Below are positions 33,030-40,926 of a DNA stretch of 41,229 bases, one piece after another (position 1 is the first letter of the stretch; each line of letters opens with the position of its first letter). The stretch comes from an uncultured Bacillota bacterium (lineage in GTDB: Bacteria; Bacillota; Clostridia; Peptostreptococcales; Anaerovoracaceae). Location: assembly GCA_949284065.1 (NCBI GenBank), contig CASDUO010000013.1, forward strand, positions 1 through 41,229, written 5' to 3'. Position numbers and translations under genes: made by a program. The notes under the pieces were generated by a model, which was given only the letters and a program-made list of their open reading frames with translations, did no database searches and was not told the origin of the DNA.

Positions 33030-33044
33030 ATGTAATTATTACAT
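33030..33044. repeat. Perfect 15-bp palindrome in convergent intergenic region
   Basis: ATGTAAT-T-ATTACAT, 7-bp arms around one base, in the 121 bases between the kinase gene and the convergent araC-type gene. AT-rich and without a T-run, so more like a protein site than a terminator. Function unknown. Confidence 0.4.
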
Positions 33045-33127
33045 TTGAAGTAGATATTGTTACCATTCGCAAAAATATCTGATAATATCGGTCACTGTTA
33101 ACAGAGGCACTGTTGCACAAGGATACT

Positions 33128-34978
33128 TTATTCCGGCTGTATGACAGCCACCTGGGCCATGGCCCCGCGGGCGCTCAAAGTGATGTCCAGGGTGTCGTTC
33201 ACGTCTTCAGACATGCCCTGGACGAAGGGATGAGTGTCCAAAAGGTGTTCCCATCCTGTAGGGAAACTGTGCTTCTCTGGGAAACCCAGCTGCGACATAT
33301 ACATGAAAATATTGCTTTCGTTGCCGAAGGTGTACTTCATGACGCTGTACCTTCCGGCAGGGAGAGGAAGGGTAAAAGTGAGGTCTGTCTGGTCTATGTA
33401 GCGGCCCAACACATGATCCGCCTCAAAGGGGCTGGTTTCTCTCGCACACAGGAGAGAGATCTCTTCGCTGAAATTCATAAGCAAAAGGATGTATGTATCC
33501 TTTCCGTGATCTTTCGACCTTATGACGAAATAGGGGCTCTCACTGTACAGCAGATCACCGTCTATGTATGAGAGGAGCTGATATGCGTACATGGCCGGCT
33601 TAGGTACCAGGGAAGATGTGAGACATGACAGGGTCCCTTTGAGCACTGTGTCTCTGTCGCCCTGATCTCTCAAAACACAGGGTATGGGGGCGCTTGAGGC
33701 GAAGTGCTTTTCAAAAATGTAGGGGAAGGCGGCTATGGAATCCGATCCCGATGCCCGGACGGTATTCAGACCGTTCCTGACTGCGACTGCGGCTGACAGA
33801 CCATGAGAGCGCAGCTGTGAGGCGATGTCTTCCAGAGGCTCCATGTCTTCATCGGGAAGGCCGATCACTATGACCTTTTGAGGGGCAAGAGCGTCTAAAG
33901 CGGTCCAGATCCTGCCGCCCATCACCTTGAGATCATCAGAAGTGACTGAGACTTCCAACCTGTGACGCAGAGAAGCAAGGGGCTCTTTCCCGGGCTCTAT
34001 CCTGACGGCGATCTGGTTGAAATTGACCGCAAGGGGATTCTGGTCCTGTCCTCTCACCATAGAGAGCCGCTGCTGGAGCAGGGTTATGGTATCGCTGTCC
34101 GCGAGGCTTTCCACCTGTTCCCGGTTCATGTCACTGAGTATATGGGATTTGAACGTGTCGCGATGAGTCTGAGGACTGCGGCCGAACCATTTTTCAAAAT
34201 ATTTCTCGTAATATGCAGTAGTGGAAAAACCCACATTCTTGGCGATGGCGCTGATTTTTTTGTCCGTTCCGAGCAGGTCTATTTCAGACATCTCCACTCT
34301 GGCAAAGCAGAGGAACTCCTGGAAGTTGATGCCTATATGTTCCCTGATCAGATGGGAGATGTAGTAGGCGCTCAAGTGTTCCATCTTGGCTAGGTCCTCC
34401 AAAGTGAGCCTGCTGGCGTGGTTCGCATATATATGATTTATTATCCTGCTCATCCTTTCAACTATGATGGGATCGTCGTTCTTGAAGTTGACCACCACAT
34501 GATCCTCAAAGGCGAACAGGTTGAATTTCTCGTTCATATACTTGATGGCTTCGATCATCAGGAAATTGCACCGGCTTTTGTAATCGAAGGCCTTCCTGTA
34601 GTAATCCAGCATCATGCGAAGGAGCATGCGGCGCAGATTGTCCAGCTGGAGATGGCGGTCGTCATTGGCATATGTCCGGAAACAGGATTTGGTCAGAGAA
34701 GGGAAGTACCGGGTGAAAAAGCGGTTGCTTATCTGTATTATGGCTACAGTATTTTCTTTTTCCGTAGCTGTGAGACCGTGGACCTCATGACCGCTGTTGG
34801 TGAAAATATCTCCTTCTTTCAATATATAGTCGTGATATCCGTTTTTGAGTTTTATCTCTCCTCTGAGCACGTAAACCAGCTCCACATCCTTATGGTAGTG
34901 GAGGGGATAATCCTTCACATTGAGTACCTGTATGTTTATGGGAAAGTCATGGGGATAGGAAATTTTTTCGTACAGCAT
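33128..34978 (-). CDS. AraC family regulator with C-terminal GH39-like tail
   Basis: Three parts. Residues 1-100 form a cupin sensor (YPLHYHKDVELVYVLRGEI). Residues 170-275 hold the paired AraC helix-turn-helix (LTLEDLAKMEHLSAYYISHLI; ISAIAKNVGFSTTAYYEKYFEKWFGRSP). Residues 300-616 resemble a remnant of the GH39 xylosidase-like module fused to many Firmicute AraC proteins: KPAMYAYQLLSYIDGDLL, YILLLMNFSEE and the final YTFGNESNIFMYMSQLG...VNDTLDITLSARG beta-sandwich. The catalytic barrel is largely missing, so it is probably a ligand-sensing tail. ATG follows AAGGAG. It is divergent from the AKR-GRE operon and is its likely regulator. Confidence 0.88.
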   Translation of the reverse strand: MLYEKISYPHDFPINIQVLNVKDYPLHYHKDVELVYVLRGEIKLKNGYHDYILKEGDIFTNSGHEVHGLTATEKENTVAIIQISNRFFTRYFPSLTKSCFRTYANDDRHLQLDNLRRMLLRMMLDYYRKAFDYKSRCNFLMIEAIKYMNEKFNLFAFEDHVVVNFKNDDPIIVERMSRIINHIYANHASRLTLEDLAKMEHLSAYYISHLIREHIGINFQEFLCFARVEMSEIDLLGTDKKISAIAKNVGFSTTAYYEKYFEKWFGRSPQTHRDTFKSHILSDMNREQVESLADSDTITLLQQRLSMVRGQDQNPLAVNFNQIAVRIEPGKEPLASLRHRLEVSVTSDDLKVMGGRIWTALDALAPQKVIVIGLPDEDMEPLEDIASQLRSHGLSAAVAVRNGLNTVRASGSDSIAAFPYIFEKHFASSAPIPCVLRDQGDRDTVLKGTLSCLTSSLVPKPAMYAYQLLSYIDGDLLYSESPYFVIRSKDHGKDTYILLLMNFSEEISLLCARETSPFEADHVLGRYIDQTDLTFTLPLPAGRYSVMKYTFGNESNIFMYMSQLGFPEKHSFPTGWEHLLDTHPFVQGMSEDVNDTLDITLSARGAMAQVAVIQPE

Positions 34979-35025
34979 AGTCAGTCTCCTTGGTGCAAGT
35001 CATGAACAGATCCCGGTTCCGTTAC

Positions 35026-35054
35026 ATTATATCCAGTTACCCGAAAAAGCACAA
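35026..35054 (-). promoter_or_regulatory. Promoter of the AraC-type regulator
   Basis: Minus strand: TTGTGC (35054-35049), 17-bp spacer, TATAAT (35031-35026), about 48 bases before the regulator start. Confidence 0.55.
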
Positions 35055-35072
35055 TGATTATATTTTAACAAA

Positions 35073-35104
35073 GCAATAATACTTTGTAGCAAGGTAATTA
35101 TTGC
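35073..35104. promoter_or_regulatory. Inverted-repeat operator between araC and the GRE operon
   Basis: GCAATAAT (35073-35080) and ATTATTGC (35097-35104), a perfect 8-bp inverted repeat with 16-bp spacer. The right arm overlaps the -35 box of the GRE operon promoter, the normal place for an AraC-type activator. Confidence 0.65.
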
Positions 35105-35128
35105 CAGGAACAATGTAATCGATAAAAT
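35101..35128 (+). promoter_or_regulatory. Promoter of the AKR-GRE-activase operon
   Basis: TTGCCA (35101-35106), 16-bp spacer, TAAAAT (35123-35128). The -35 box is weak and touches the inverted repeat, consistent with activator dependence. Confidence 0.55.
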
Positions 35129-35192
35129 CTAATATGGATAGTGAAGACAGACACATGTCATGTTCACGGAACGGAAAGGACAGAAAAGGAAA

Positions 35193-36080
35193 ATGACATT
35201 CATCAAAGGAAAAGAAGTTTTGCTGCCTGACGGTTCATATATGCCGAAGATAGGCCAGGGGACCTGGCGCATGGGAGAAGACGACGAGAATTTTGACAGA
35301 GAAGTGGCAGGACTGCAATATGGCATAAAAGCGGGGCTCAGCCTGATCGATACTGCGGAAATGTATGGAGAAGGAAAGGCGGAGAACGTTGTGGGACACG
35401 CTGTGCGGGAGGCCCGCAGAGAGGATCTCTACCTGCTGAGCAAGGTCTATCCGCAAAATGCCAACAGAAAGAGGATATACAGCAGCCTGGATCGTTCCCT
35501 CAAACTAATGGAGTCGGAATACCTGGATATGTATCTGCTCCACTGGAGGGAAGATGCCGACCTTGCGGAAGTGGTCTATTGCATGGAAGACTTGAAGGAC
35601 AAGGGATATATAAAGAGATGGGGAGTGTCGAATTTCGATGTGGATGACATGGAGGACCTGTGGCGTGTACCTGACGGAAGGAACTGCTGCGTCAATCAGG
35701 TGTTGTACAACCTGGGGAGCAGAGGGATAGAATTCGACCTGATGGACTGGCAGAGAGAGCGGGGCGTGCCCGTAATGGCATATAGCCCTGTGGGACAGGC
35801 AGGGGACCTGGTGACACAGGACGGAGTATCCAAAGCAGCTCTCATGACGGACAAAAATGTGAAAGAAGTGGCGGCAAGGCACGGCGTTTCGGTGATACAG
35901 ATACTGCTGGCCTTCGTACTTAGAGAAAAAGATGTGATCGCCATTCCAAAAGCAGTAGGCGTTGAACACATAGATGAGAACATAGCGGCGGCGGAGATCG
36001 GATTGACAGATGAAGATATTGAACAGCTGTCAGAGTCGTTCCCTGCGCCTGAGGAAAAAATACCGATGGAAAAGTACTGA
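35193..36080 (+). CDS. Aldo/keto reductase, YeaE-like
   Basis: NADPH-dependent carbonyl reductase of the AKR superfamily. The catalytic tetrad is visible as Asp53, Tyr58, Lys84 and His117 (DTAEMYGEG, LLSKVYP, YLLHW). GQGTWRMGE, KRWGVSNFDVDDM and the IPKAVGVEHIDEN coenzyme segment match YeaE-type methylglyoxal reductases over the whole 295 residues. I chose ATG 35193 with GGAAAGGA/AAAGGA upstream; ATG 35160 has no Shine-Dalgarno. Being first in the GRE operon, it may reduce an aldehyde or ketone made by the glycyl radical enzyme; the substrate is unknown. Confidence 0.93.
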   Translation: MTFIKGKEVLLPDGSYMPKIGQGTWRMGEDDENFDREVAGLQYGIKAGLSLIDTAEMYGEGKAENVVGHAVREARREDLYLLSKVYPQNANRKRIYSSLDRSLKLMESEYLDMYLLHWREDADLAEVVYCMEDLKDKGYIKRWGVSNFDVDDMEDLWRVPDGRNCCVNQVLYNLGSRGIEFDLMDWQRERGVPVMAYSPVGQAGDLVTQDGVSKAALMTDKNVKEVAARHGVSVIQILLAFVLREKDVIAIPKAVGVEHIDENIAAAEIGLTDEDIEQLSESFPAPEEKIPMEKY

Positions 36081-36095
36081 TAAAGGAGGAGGCAA

Positions 36096-38474
36096 ATGTT
36101 GAACAAAAGGATCCAAAGGATGAGAGAAAAACTGTGGAACACCAGACCCTGCATAACGGCGGAAAGGCTCGTCCTCGCCACAGAGGCATATAAAAAGTTT
36201 GCGGGAGACGCCATACCCGTATTCAGGGCAAAAGTGGTGAACCACATAATGGAGAACATGACCACCCTGATCATGGAAGATGAACTCATAGTGGGTACGG
36301 CAACCAACAAATACAGAGGAGCGAACCTGCATCCCGAATTCCAGTCCAGCTCGTGGTATATAAGCGACATAGACGAATTCCCGGTAAGGACGAAAGACCC
36401 TTACGATATTTCGCCGGAAGACAGGGATCAGATACTGGAGACACTCAAATACTGGGAAGGGAAGTCCATGGAGGACCTTTCCAAGACGGCTCTGCCAGCA
36501 CACATAGAGGAGTGCATACAGGACGACATCATCACAGTCGGGCTGAGGAACGGAGTTTCCGGAGAGACTACATGCGACCATGAAAAGCTCCTGACTGTAG
36601 GACTCAAAGGGTATATGGAAGAGTGCGAGAAGAATATAGCGGAGACCATATGCACATGCCAGGAGGACCAGGAAAAGATAAACTACTGGGAGGCCTGTAT
36701 CATCCAGTGCAAGGGCCTTATCACATATGCTCACAGGATGGCTGACGAGGCCGAAAAACAGGCGAAACAGTGTAAGGACGAGAAAAGGAAGAAGGAACTC
36801 CTGACCATAGCCCAGAACTGCAGGGTCGTTCCGGAGAACCCGCCGGAAAACTTCTGGCAGGCGCTGCAGATGGTATGGTTCGCTCATGTGTATTTCCACA
36901 TAGAAGTGTGCACTACGGCCAACGGCTTCGGCAGATTCGACCAGTACATGTGGCCCTTCTATAAAAAGGACGTTATAGATGAGAAGAACTTGAGCGAGGA
37001 AGAGGCTCTGGAGCTTTTAGAGTGTCTTTACCTGAAATCATGCGAAGTCTATGAGGTGAGAGACAAGTGGTATGCCACATCATTTGCAGGATATCCCATG
37101 TGGGAGATACTTGTTGTGGGCGGACAGACCCGTGACGGCAAAGACGCCACCAACGAACTGTCATATGTCTGCCTCGAAGCGGCAAACCAGCTGAAGACCA
37201 CTCAGCCTGTAATGGCAGTCAGAGTCTGGGACGGGACGCCGGAAAAACTCATGCGCATGGGATGTAAGATGATACAGGAAGGACAGGCGAATCCCGGGTT
37301 CTTCAACGACTATGCGGCTATGAAGATGACCATGGGAAAAGGCTGCACCCTGGAAGAGGCCAGAGACTGGACCATAGTGGGATGTATACAGCCGGGTCCC
37401 GGAGGCGGAGCTACAGACGGCTCTCCCGACGCGGGATATGTGAACATGGGAAAGATGATAGAATTCGTACTACACAACGGAGTGGATCCCGACACAGGCA
37501 AGCTCATGGGACTCCAGACCGGTGATCCCAGAGAGTTCAAGGATATAGAGGAGTTCAAGGACGCTCTCAAAAAACAGATACTCCATCACTATGAACTGGT
37601 GGCCACCGGGTACAGGATAATGCAGAGCATGCATATGACCAGGTACCCCGTCATATTCGCTTCCATGGTGACCAAGGGATGTGTTGAAAGCGGCAGATCC
37701 GTACAGCATGGCGGAGCGAAATATTCGACGGCAGGGCTCTTCATTACGGGAGCTGCCAATCTGGCAGATTCCATAGTGGCAATAGAGAAATGCGTTTTCG
37801 AAGACAAAGATCTGACCATGGATGAGCTCATAAAAGCTGTAGACAACAACTTTGAAGGTCAGGAAAGGATAAGGCAGCTCCTCCTAAACAAGCCGGAAAA
37901 ATTCGGGAACGACCGGGAGCACGTGGACGGAGTATACAGAGAGATGATGCATTTCATAGCCGACAACGTGCAGCAGTGGCCTGATGCCAGAGGCGGAAGA
38001 TTCTCATTCAACGTACATTCACAGACGGTGAACGTATCACACGGTATGGTATGCGGCGCTACCCCGGACGGCAGACTTGCCGGAGAGCCTTTCTGCGACA
38101 ACGCATCGCCTATGATGGGACGCGACGTGAGTGGTCCTACAGCCACAGTGAAGTCAGTGGCTTCCATGGGACAGGGCGATTTCCACGACGGAGCGCTGTT
38201 CAATCTCAGGTTCGACCCCAAAGGAGTGGAAGGGGAGAAAGGCCTCGACAGCATAGAAGGTGTGATAAAGACATACTTCAAGCACGGGGGCGAGCATATA
38301 CAGATCAATGTAGTGGACGACAAGACACTCAAGGCGGCTCAGAAGAACCCGGAACACTACAAGGGACTCATGGTACGTGTTGCAGGATATATGGCGTATT
38401 TCACCGAGCTGGATAAGAGCGCTCAGGACACTATAATATACAGGACGACTCACTTCAAACAGGCAGAAGCATAG
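36096..38474 (+). CDS. Glycyl radical enzyme of unidentified substrate
   Basis: PFL-like glycyl radical enzyme, oxygen-sensitive, activated by the next gene's product. The radical glycine is Gly764 in VRVAGYMAYFTEL; the thiyl cysteine is Cys430 in IVGCIQPGPGGG. Known GRE eliminases (glycerol, choline, hydroxyproline, isethionate) have Gly-Cys-Val-Glu there, the glutamate acting as base; here it is Gln432. Substrate-side motifs also differ from those I know (FHIEVCTTANGFGRFDQY, 268-284; GVSGETTCDHEKLL, 153-166). At 792 residues it is full length. No small subunit (as in 4-hydroxyphenylacetate decarboxylase) or proC (as with hydroxyproline dehydratase) is adjacent. ATG follows AAAGGAGGAGG. Confidence 0.95.
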   Translation: MLNKRIQRMREKLWNTRPCITAERLVLATEAYKKFAGDAIPVFRAKVVNHIMENMTTLIMEDELIVGTATNKYRGANLHPEFQSSSWYISDIDEFPVRTKDPYDISPEDRDQILETLKYWEGKSMEDLSKTALPAHIEECIQDDIITVGLRNGVSGETTCDHEKLLTVGLKGYMEECEKNIAETICTCQEDQEKINYWEACIIQCKGLITYAHRMADEAEKQAKQCKDEKRKKELLTIAQNCRVVPENPPENFWQALQMVWFAHVYFHIEVCTTANGFGRFDQYMWPFYKKDVIDEKNLSEEEALELLECLYLKSCEVYEVRDKWYATSFAGYPMWEILVVGGQTRDGKDATNELSYVCLEAANQLKTTQPVMAVRVWDGTPEKLMRMGCKMIQEGQANPGFFNDYAAMKMTMGKGCTLEEARDWTIVGCIQPGPGGGATDGSPDAGYVNMGKMIEFVLHNGVDPDTGKLMGLQTGDPREFKDIEEFKDALKKQILHHYELVATGYRIMQSMHMTRYPVIFASMVTKGCVESGRSVQHGGAKYSTAGLFITGAANLADSIVAIEKCVFEDKDLTMDELIKAVDNNFEGQERIRQLLLNKPEKFGNDREHVDGVYREMMHFIADNVQQWPDARGGRFSFNVHSQTVNVSHGMVCGATPDGRLAGEPFCDNASPMMGRDVSGPTATVKSVASMGQGDFHDGALFNLRFDPKGVEGEKGLDSIEGVIKTYFKHGGEHIQINVVDDKTLKAAQKNPEHYKGLMVRVAGYMAYFTELDKSAQDTIIYRTTHFKQAEA

Positions 38475-38475
38475 G

Positions 38476-39417
38476 ATGAACGATATAAAGGACCCCAAAA
38501 CTGCCCTGGTAGGCAGCATACAGAAATTTTCCACAGAGGATGGACCCGGCATACGGACTACGGTGTTCTTCAAGGGATGTCCCCTGGAGTGTCTGTGGTG
38601 CCATAATCCGGAACTCATAGATTTCAGGCAGCAGATCATACGTATGCCGGCCAGCTGTATAGGGTGCGGATACTGTATAGAGAACTGCCCCGAAAAGGCC
38701 ATATATATCGACGAAGAGAAAAAAGTGGATATAGACAGAGACCTGTGCAGCGGGTGTATGGAATGTGTCGATATCTGTTATGCAGACGCCATACGCCCGG
38801 TCGCAAAGGCCATGACCATCGACGAGATATTGTATGAAGTGGAACAGGACAAGACGTTCTATGACAACACGGGAGGAGGCATGACCCTGAGCGGGGGAGA
38901 GATGCTGTCCCATTTCGAGTTCGTCGATCTGCTGATAGACAGGGCAGGGGAAAGAGATATAAAGGTGTGTTTGGACACGTCGGGATACGGAGACGGCGAT
39001 CATCTGGAAAAGCTGGCCCGCAAGAGCAACGTGGAAAGGATCCTGTACGACATGAAAGCCATAGACGATGAAGTGCACAGGAAATGTACGGGACACAGTA
39101 ACGAGATCATATTGGAAAACCTGATAAGATTGTCAGATGTGCCGGAGCTTTCCGAAAAGATACAGATGAGGATGCCGCTGGTGAGCGGCGTCAACGACAA
39201 CCGTGAGATGCTGGAAAGGACGGCTGATTTTTACAGGAAAAACGGCATAAAGCGTGTGACATTGCTGCCGTATCATGACCTGGGCATATCCAAGCAGAGG
39301 AACATAGGGAAGGAGCAAAAGGCTTTTTCACCTCCCTCTGACGGGTATGTGGAAGAAATAAAAAAACTGTTCCAGGAGAGAGGAGATATGGAGGTGGATA
39401 TTCTGGGCAAGCTTTGA
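38476..39417 (+). CDS. Glycyl radical enzyme activase (radical SAM)
   Basis: Abstracts hydrogen from Gly764 of the partner with S-adenosylmethionine. The radical-SAM cluster motif is CPLECLWC (Cys-x3-Cys-x2-Cys, about residues 35-42) after DGPGIRTTVFFKG; a ferredoxin-like insert adds two [4Fe-4S] sites, CIGCGYCIENCP and CSGCMECVDIC, as in activases of GRE eliminases and decarboxylases and unlike the pyruvate formate-lyase activase. GGGMTLSGGE and LDTSGYG are SAM-binding strands. It starts one base after the GRE stop, so the two are coupled. Length 313. Confidence 0.96.
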   Translation: MNDIKDPKTALVGSIQKFSTEDGPGIRTTVFFKGCPLECLWCHNPELIDFRQQIIRMPASCIGCGYCIENCPEKAIYIDEEKKVDIDRDLCSGCMECVDICYADAIRPVAKAMTIDEILYEVEQDKTFYDNTGGGMTLSGGEMLSHFEFVDLLIDRAGERDIKVCLDTSGYGDGDHLEKLARKSNVERILYDMKAIDDEVHRKCTGHSNEIILENLIRLSDVPELSEKIQMRMPLVSGVNDNREMLERTADFYRKNGIKRVTLLPYHDLGISKQRNIGKEQKAFSPPSDGYVEEIKKLFQERGDMEVDILGKL

Positions 39418-39459
39418 TGGATAGATGCTAAAGTAAAGTTATTTGAAAGGAGAAGTCCG

Positions 39460-40926
39460 ATGGGCGACTTGGAAAGAAACAACGAACAACTTCACAGGGG
39501 ATTGAAAAGGCGACACCTGCAAATGATAGCCATAGGAGGATCTATAGGAACGGGTCTGTTCCTGGCTATGGGTGGCACCATAAGAGATGCGGGACCGGGA
39601 GGAGCCATGGTAGCCTATGCCATAATGGGCATAGTGGTGTACTGCATGATGACAGCGCTTGGGGAAATGGCAACGAGGTATCCTGTTCCCGGAGCATTCA
39701 CAGCCTATGCCAACCGCTTCGTGGATAAAGCGTGGGGCTTCACTAACGGGTGGTCATATTGGTTCGGATCATCTATGACGGTGGCCGCTGAGCTGGTCGC
39801 CGGCGCGATAATAGTGAAATACTGGTTCCCCGGGACGAATTCCGCCCTTTGGGCTTTGCTGTTCCTTGCGGTTTTACTGGCATTGAACCTGTTCACCGTA
39901 AAGGGCTTCGGTGAGGCCGAGTTCTGGTTCGCAGGCATCAAGGTAGTAATCACCATCATATTCCTGGTAGTAGGCGTGTTGATGATAGTGGGGATAATGA
40001 ACTCCGGTTCAGAGGCAGGGTTCCATAACTGGACACTGGATGGAGGAGAAGCCGGAAAGGCACCTTTCGTAAACGGCATAGGAGGTATAGTCGGAGTGCT
40101 CATGGTAGCGGCCTTCTCTTTTTCCAATACGGAGCTGGTAGGTCTTTCCGCGGCTGAATCGGAAAATCCGAAGAGAGACGTTCCGAAGGCCATCCACAGT
40201 GTTTTCTGGAGATTGATGATATTCTATCTGGGGACCATATTCGTCGTGGCAACACTTATCCCTTTCACCGAACCTTCCCTCCTCGATGCAGCTGAGGACA
40301 ACATCGCTGCGTCGCCATTCACCATCATATTCAGGAATGCAGGGTTTGCAGCAGCGGCATCATTGATGAATGCGGTCATACTCACATCTGTACTTTCCTG
40401 TGGGAACTCCTCTATGTATGCTGCTTCAAGGACCATGCAGCACATGGCGGAGAGCGGTGATGCGCCTAAGTTCTTTGCGAAGATAAGCAAGAACGGTGTT
40501 CCTGTCAGGGCGGTCATACTTACGGCCGTGATCGCCGCAACGGCATTCGTGGCATCGCTTATAGGCGATGGTGTAGCCTATACTGCGGCATATTACCTTT
40601 GCGGTATAGCAGGTGTATATAACTGGCTGACCATAAGTGTCGCCCATTACAGGTTCAGGAAAGGCTGGATCGCTCAGGGACACAGTGTAAGTGAACTGGA
40701 ATATAAATCGCCCTTCTACCCTGTAGGATCATGGTTCTGCATAATAATGTGCATAATCGTATGTTTCGGAGCCAACTGGTGGGTATTCACCGATTTCAAC
40801 TGGTTCGACTTCCTCACATGTTATGCGATCATACCTATATCCATCATAATGTTCTTCGTATATAAAAAGAAAAAGGGAACTATAAAAAGAAAAAGGGAAC
40901 TGTGTGGGTCAAGTATGAGGACATAG
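39460..40926 (+). CDS. APC-family amino-acid permease, C-terminus frameshifted by a duplication
   Basis: Amino-acid:proton symporter of the AAT branch. N-terminal LKRRHLQMIAIGGSIGTGLFLAMG and PGGAMVAYAIMGIVVYCMM, then EMATRYPVPGAFTAYANRFVDKAWGFTNGWSYW are family signatures; about twelve membrane helices. The 20-bp block TATAAAAAGAAAAAGGGAAC occurs twice in tandem at 40861-40900. The second copy shifts the frame, so the protein ends with GTIKRKRELCGSSMRT at 40926. Without it the frame would run to a TAA at 40983-40985 with a hydrophilic tail (VWVKYEDIDLKQPEN...). All membrane helices precede the shift, so transport may survive. Follows the activase by 42 bases; substrate likely feeds the GRE. 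Confidence 0.9.
   Translation: MGDLERNNEQLHRGLKRRHLQMIAIGGSIGTGLFLAMGGTIRDAGPGGAMVAYAIMGIVVYCMMTALGEMATRYPVPGAFTAYANRFVDKAWGFTNGWSYWFGSSMTVAAELVAGAIIVKYWFPGTNSALWALLFLAVLLALNLFTVKGFGEAEFWFAGIKVVITIIFLVVGVLMIVGIMNSGSEAGFHNWTLDGGEAGKAPFVNGIGGIVGVLMVAAFSFSNTELVGLSAAESENPKRDVPKAIHSVFWRLMIFYLGTIFVVATLIPFTEPSLLDAAEDNIAASPFTIIFRNAGFAAAASLMNAVILTSVLSCGNSSMYAASRTMQHMAESGDAPKFFAKISKNGVPVRAVILTAVIAATAFVASLIGDGVAYTAAYYLCGIAGVYNWLTISVAHYRFRKGWIAQGHSVSELEYKSPFYPVGSWFCIIMCIIVCFGANWWVFTDFNWFDFLTCYAIIPISIIMFFVYKKKKGTIKRKRELCGSSMRT
40861..40900 (+). repeat. 20-bp perfect tandem duplication in the permease 3' end
   Basis: TATAAAAAGAAAAAGGGAAC at 40861-40880 is repeated exactly at 40881-40900. Twenty is not a multiple of three, so it changes the reading frame of the permease. 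Confidence 0.97.

Noticed and set aside
33962..35005. Two plus-strand open frames of 143 and 195 codons
   Set aside because: Antisense to the AraC-type regulator; compositional shadows only.
36030..36899. Open frame of 289 codons on the minus strand
   Set aside because: Antisense to the aldo/keto reductase end and the glycyl radical enzyme; no domain or start signal.
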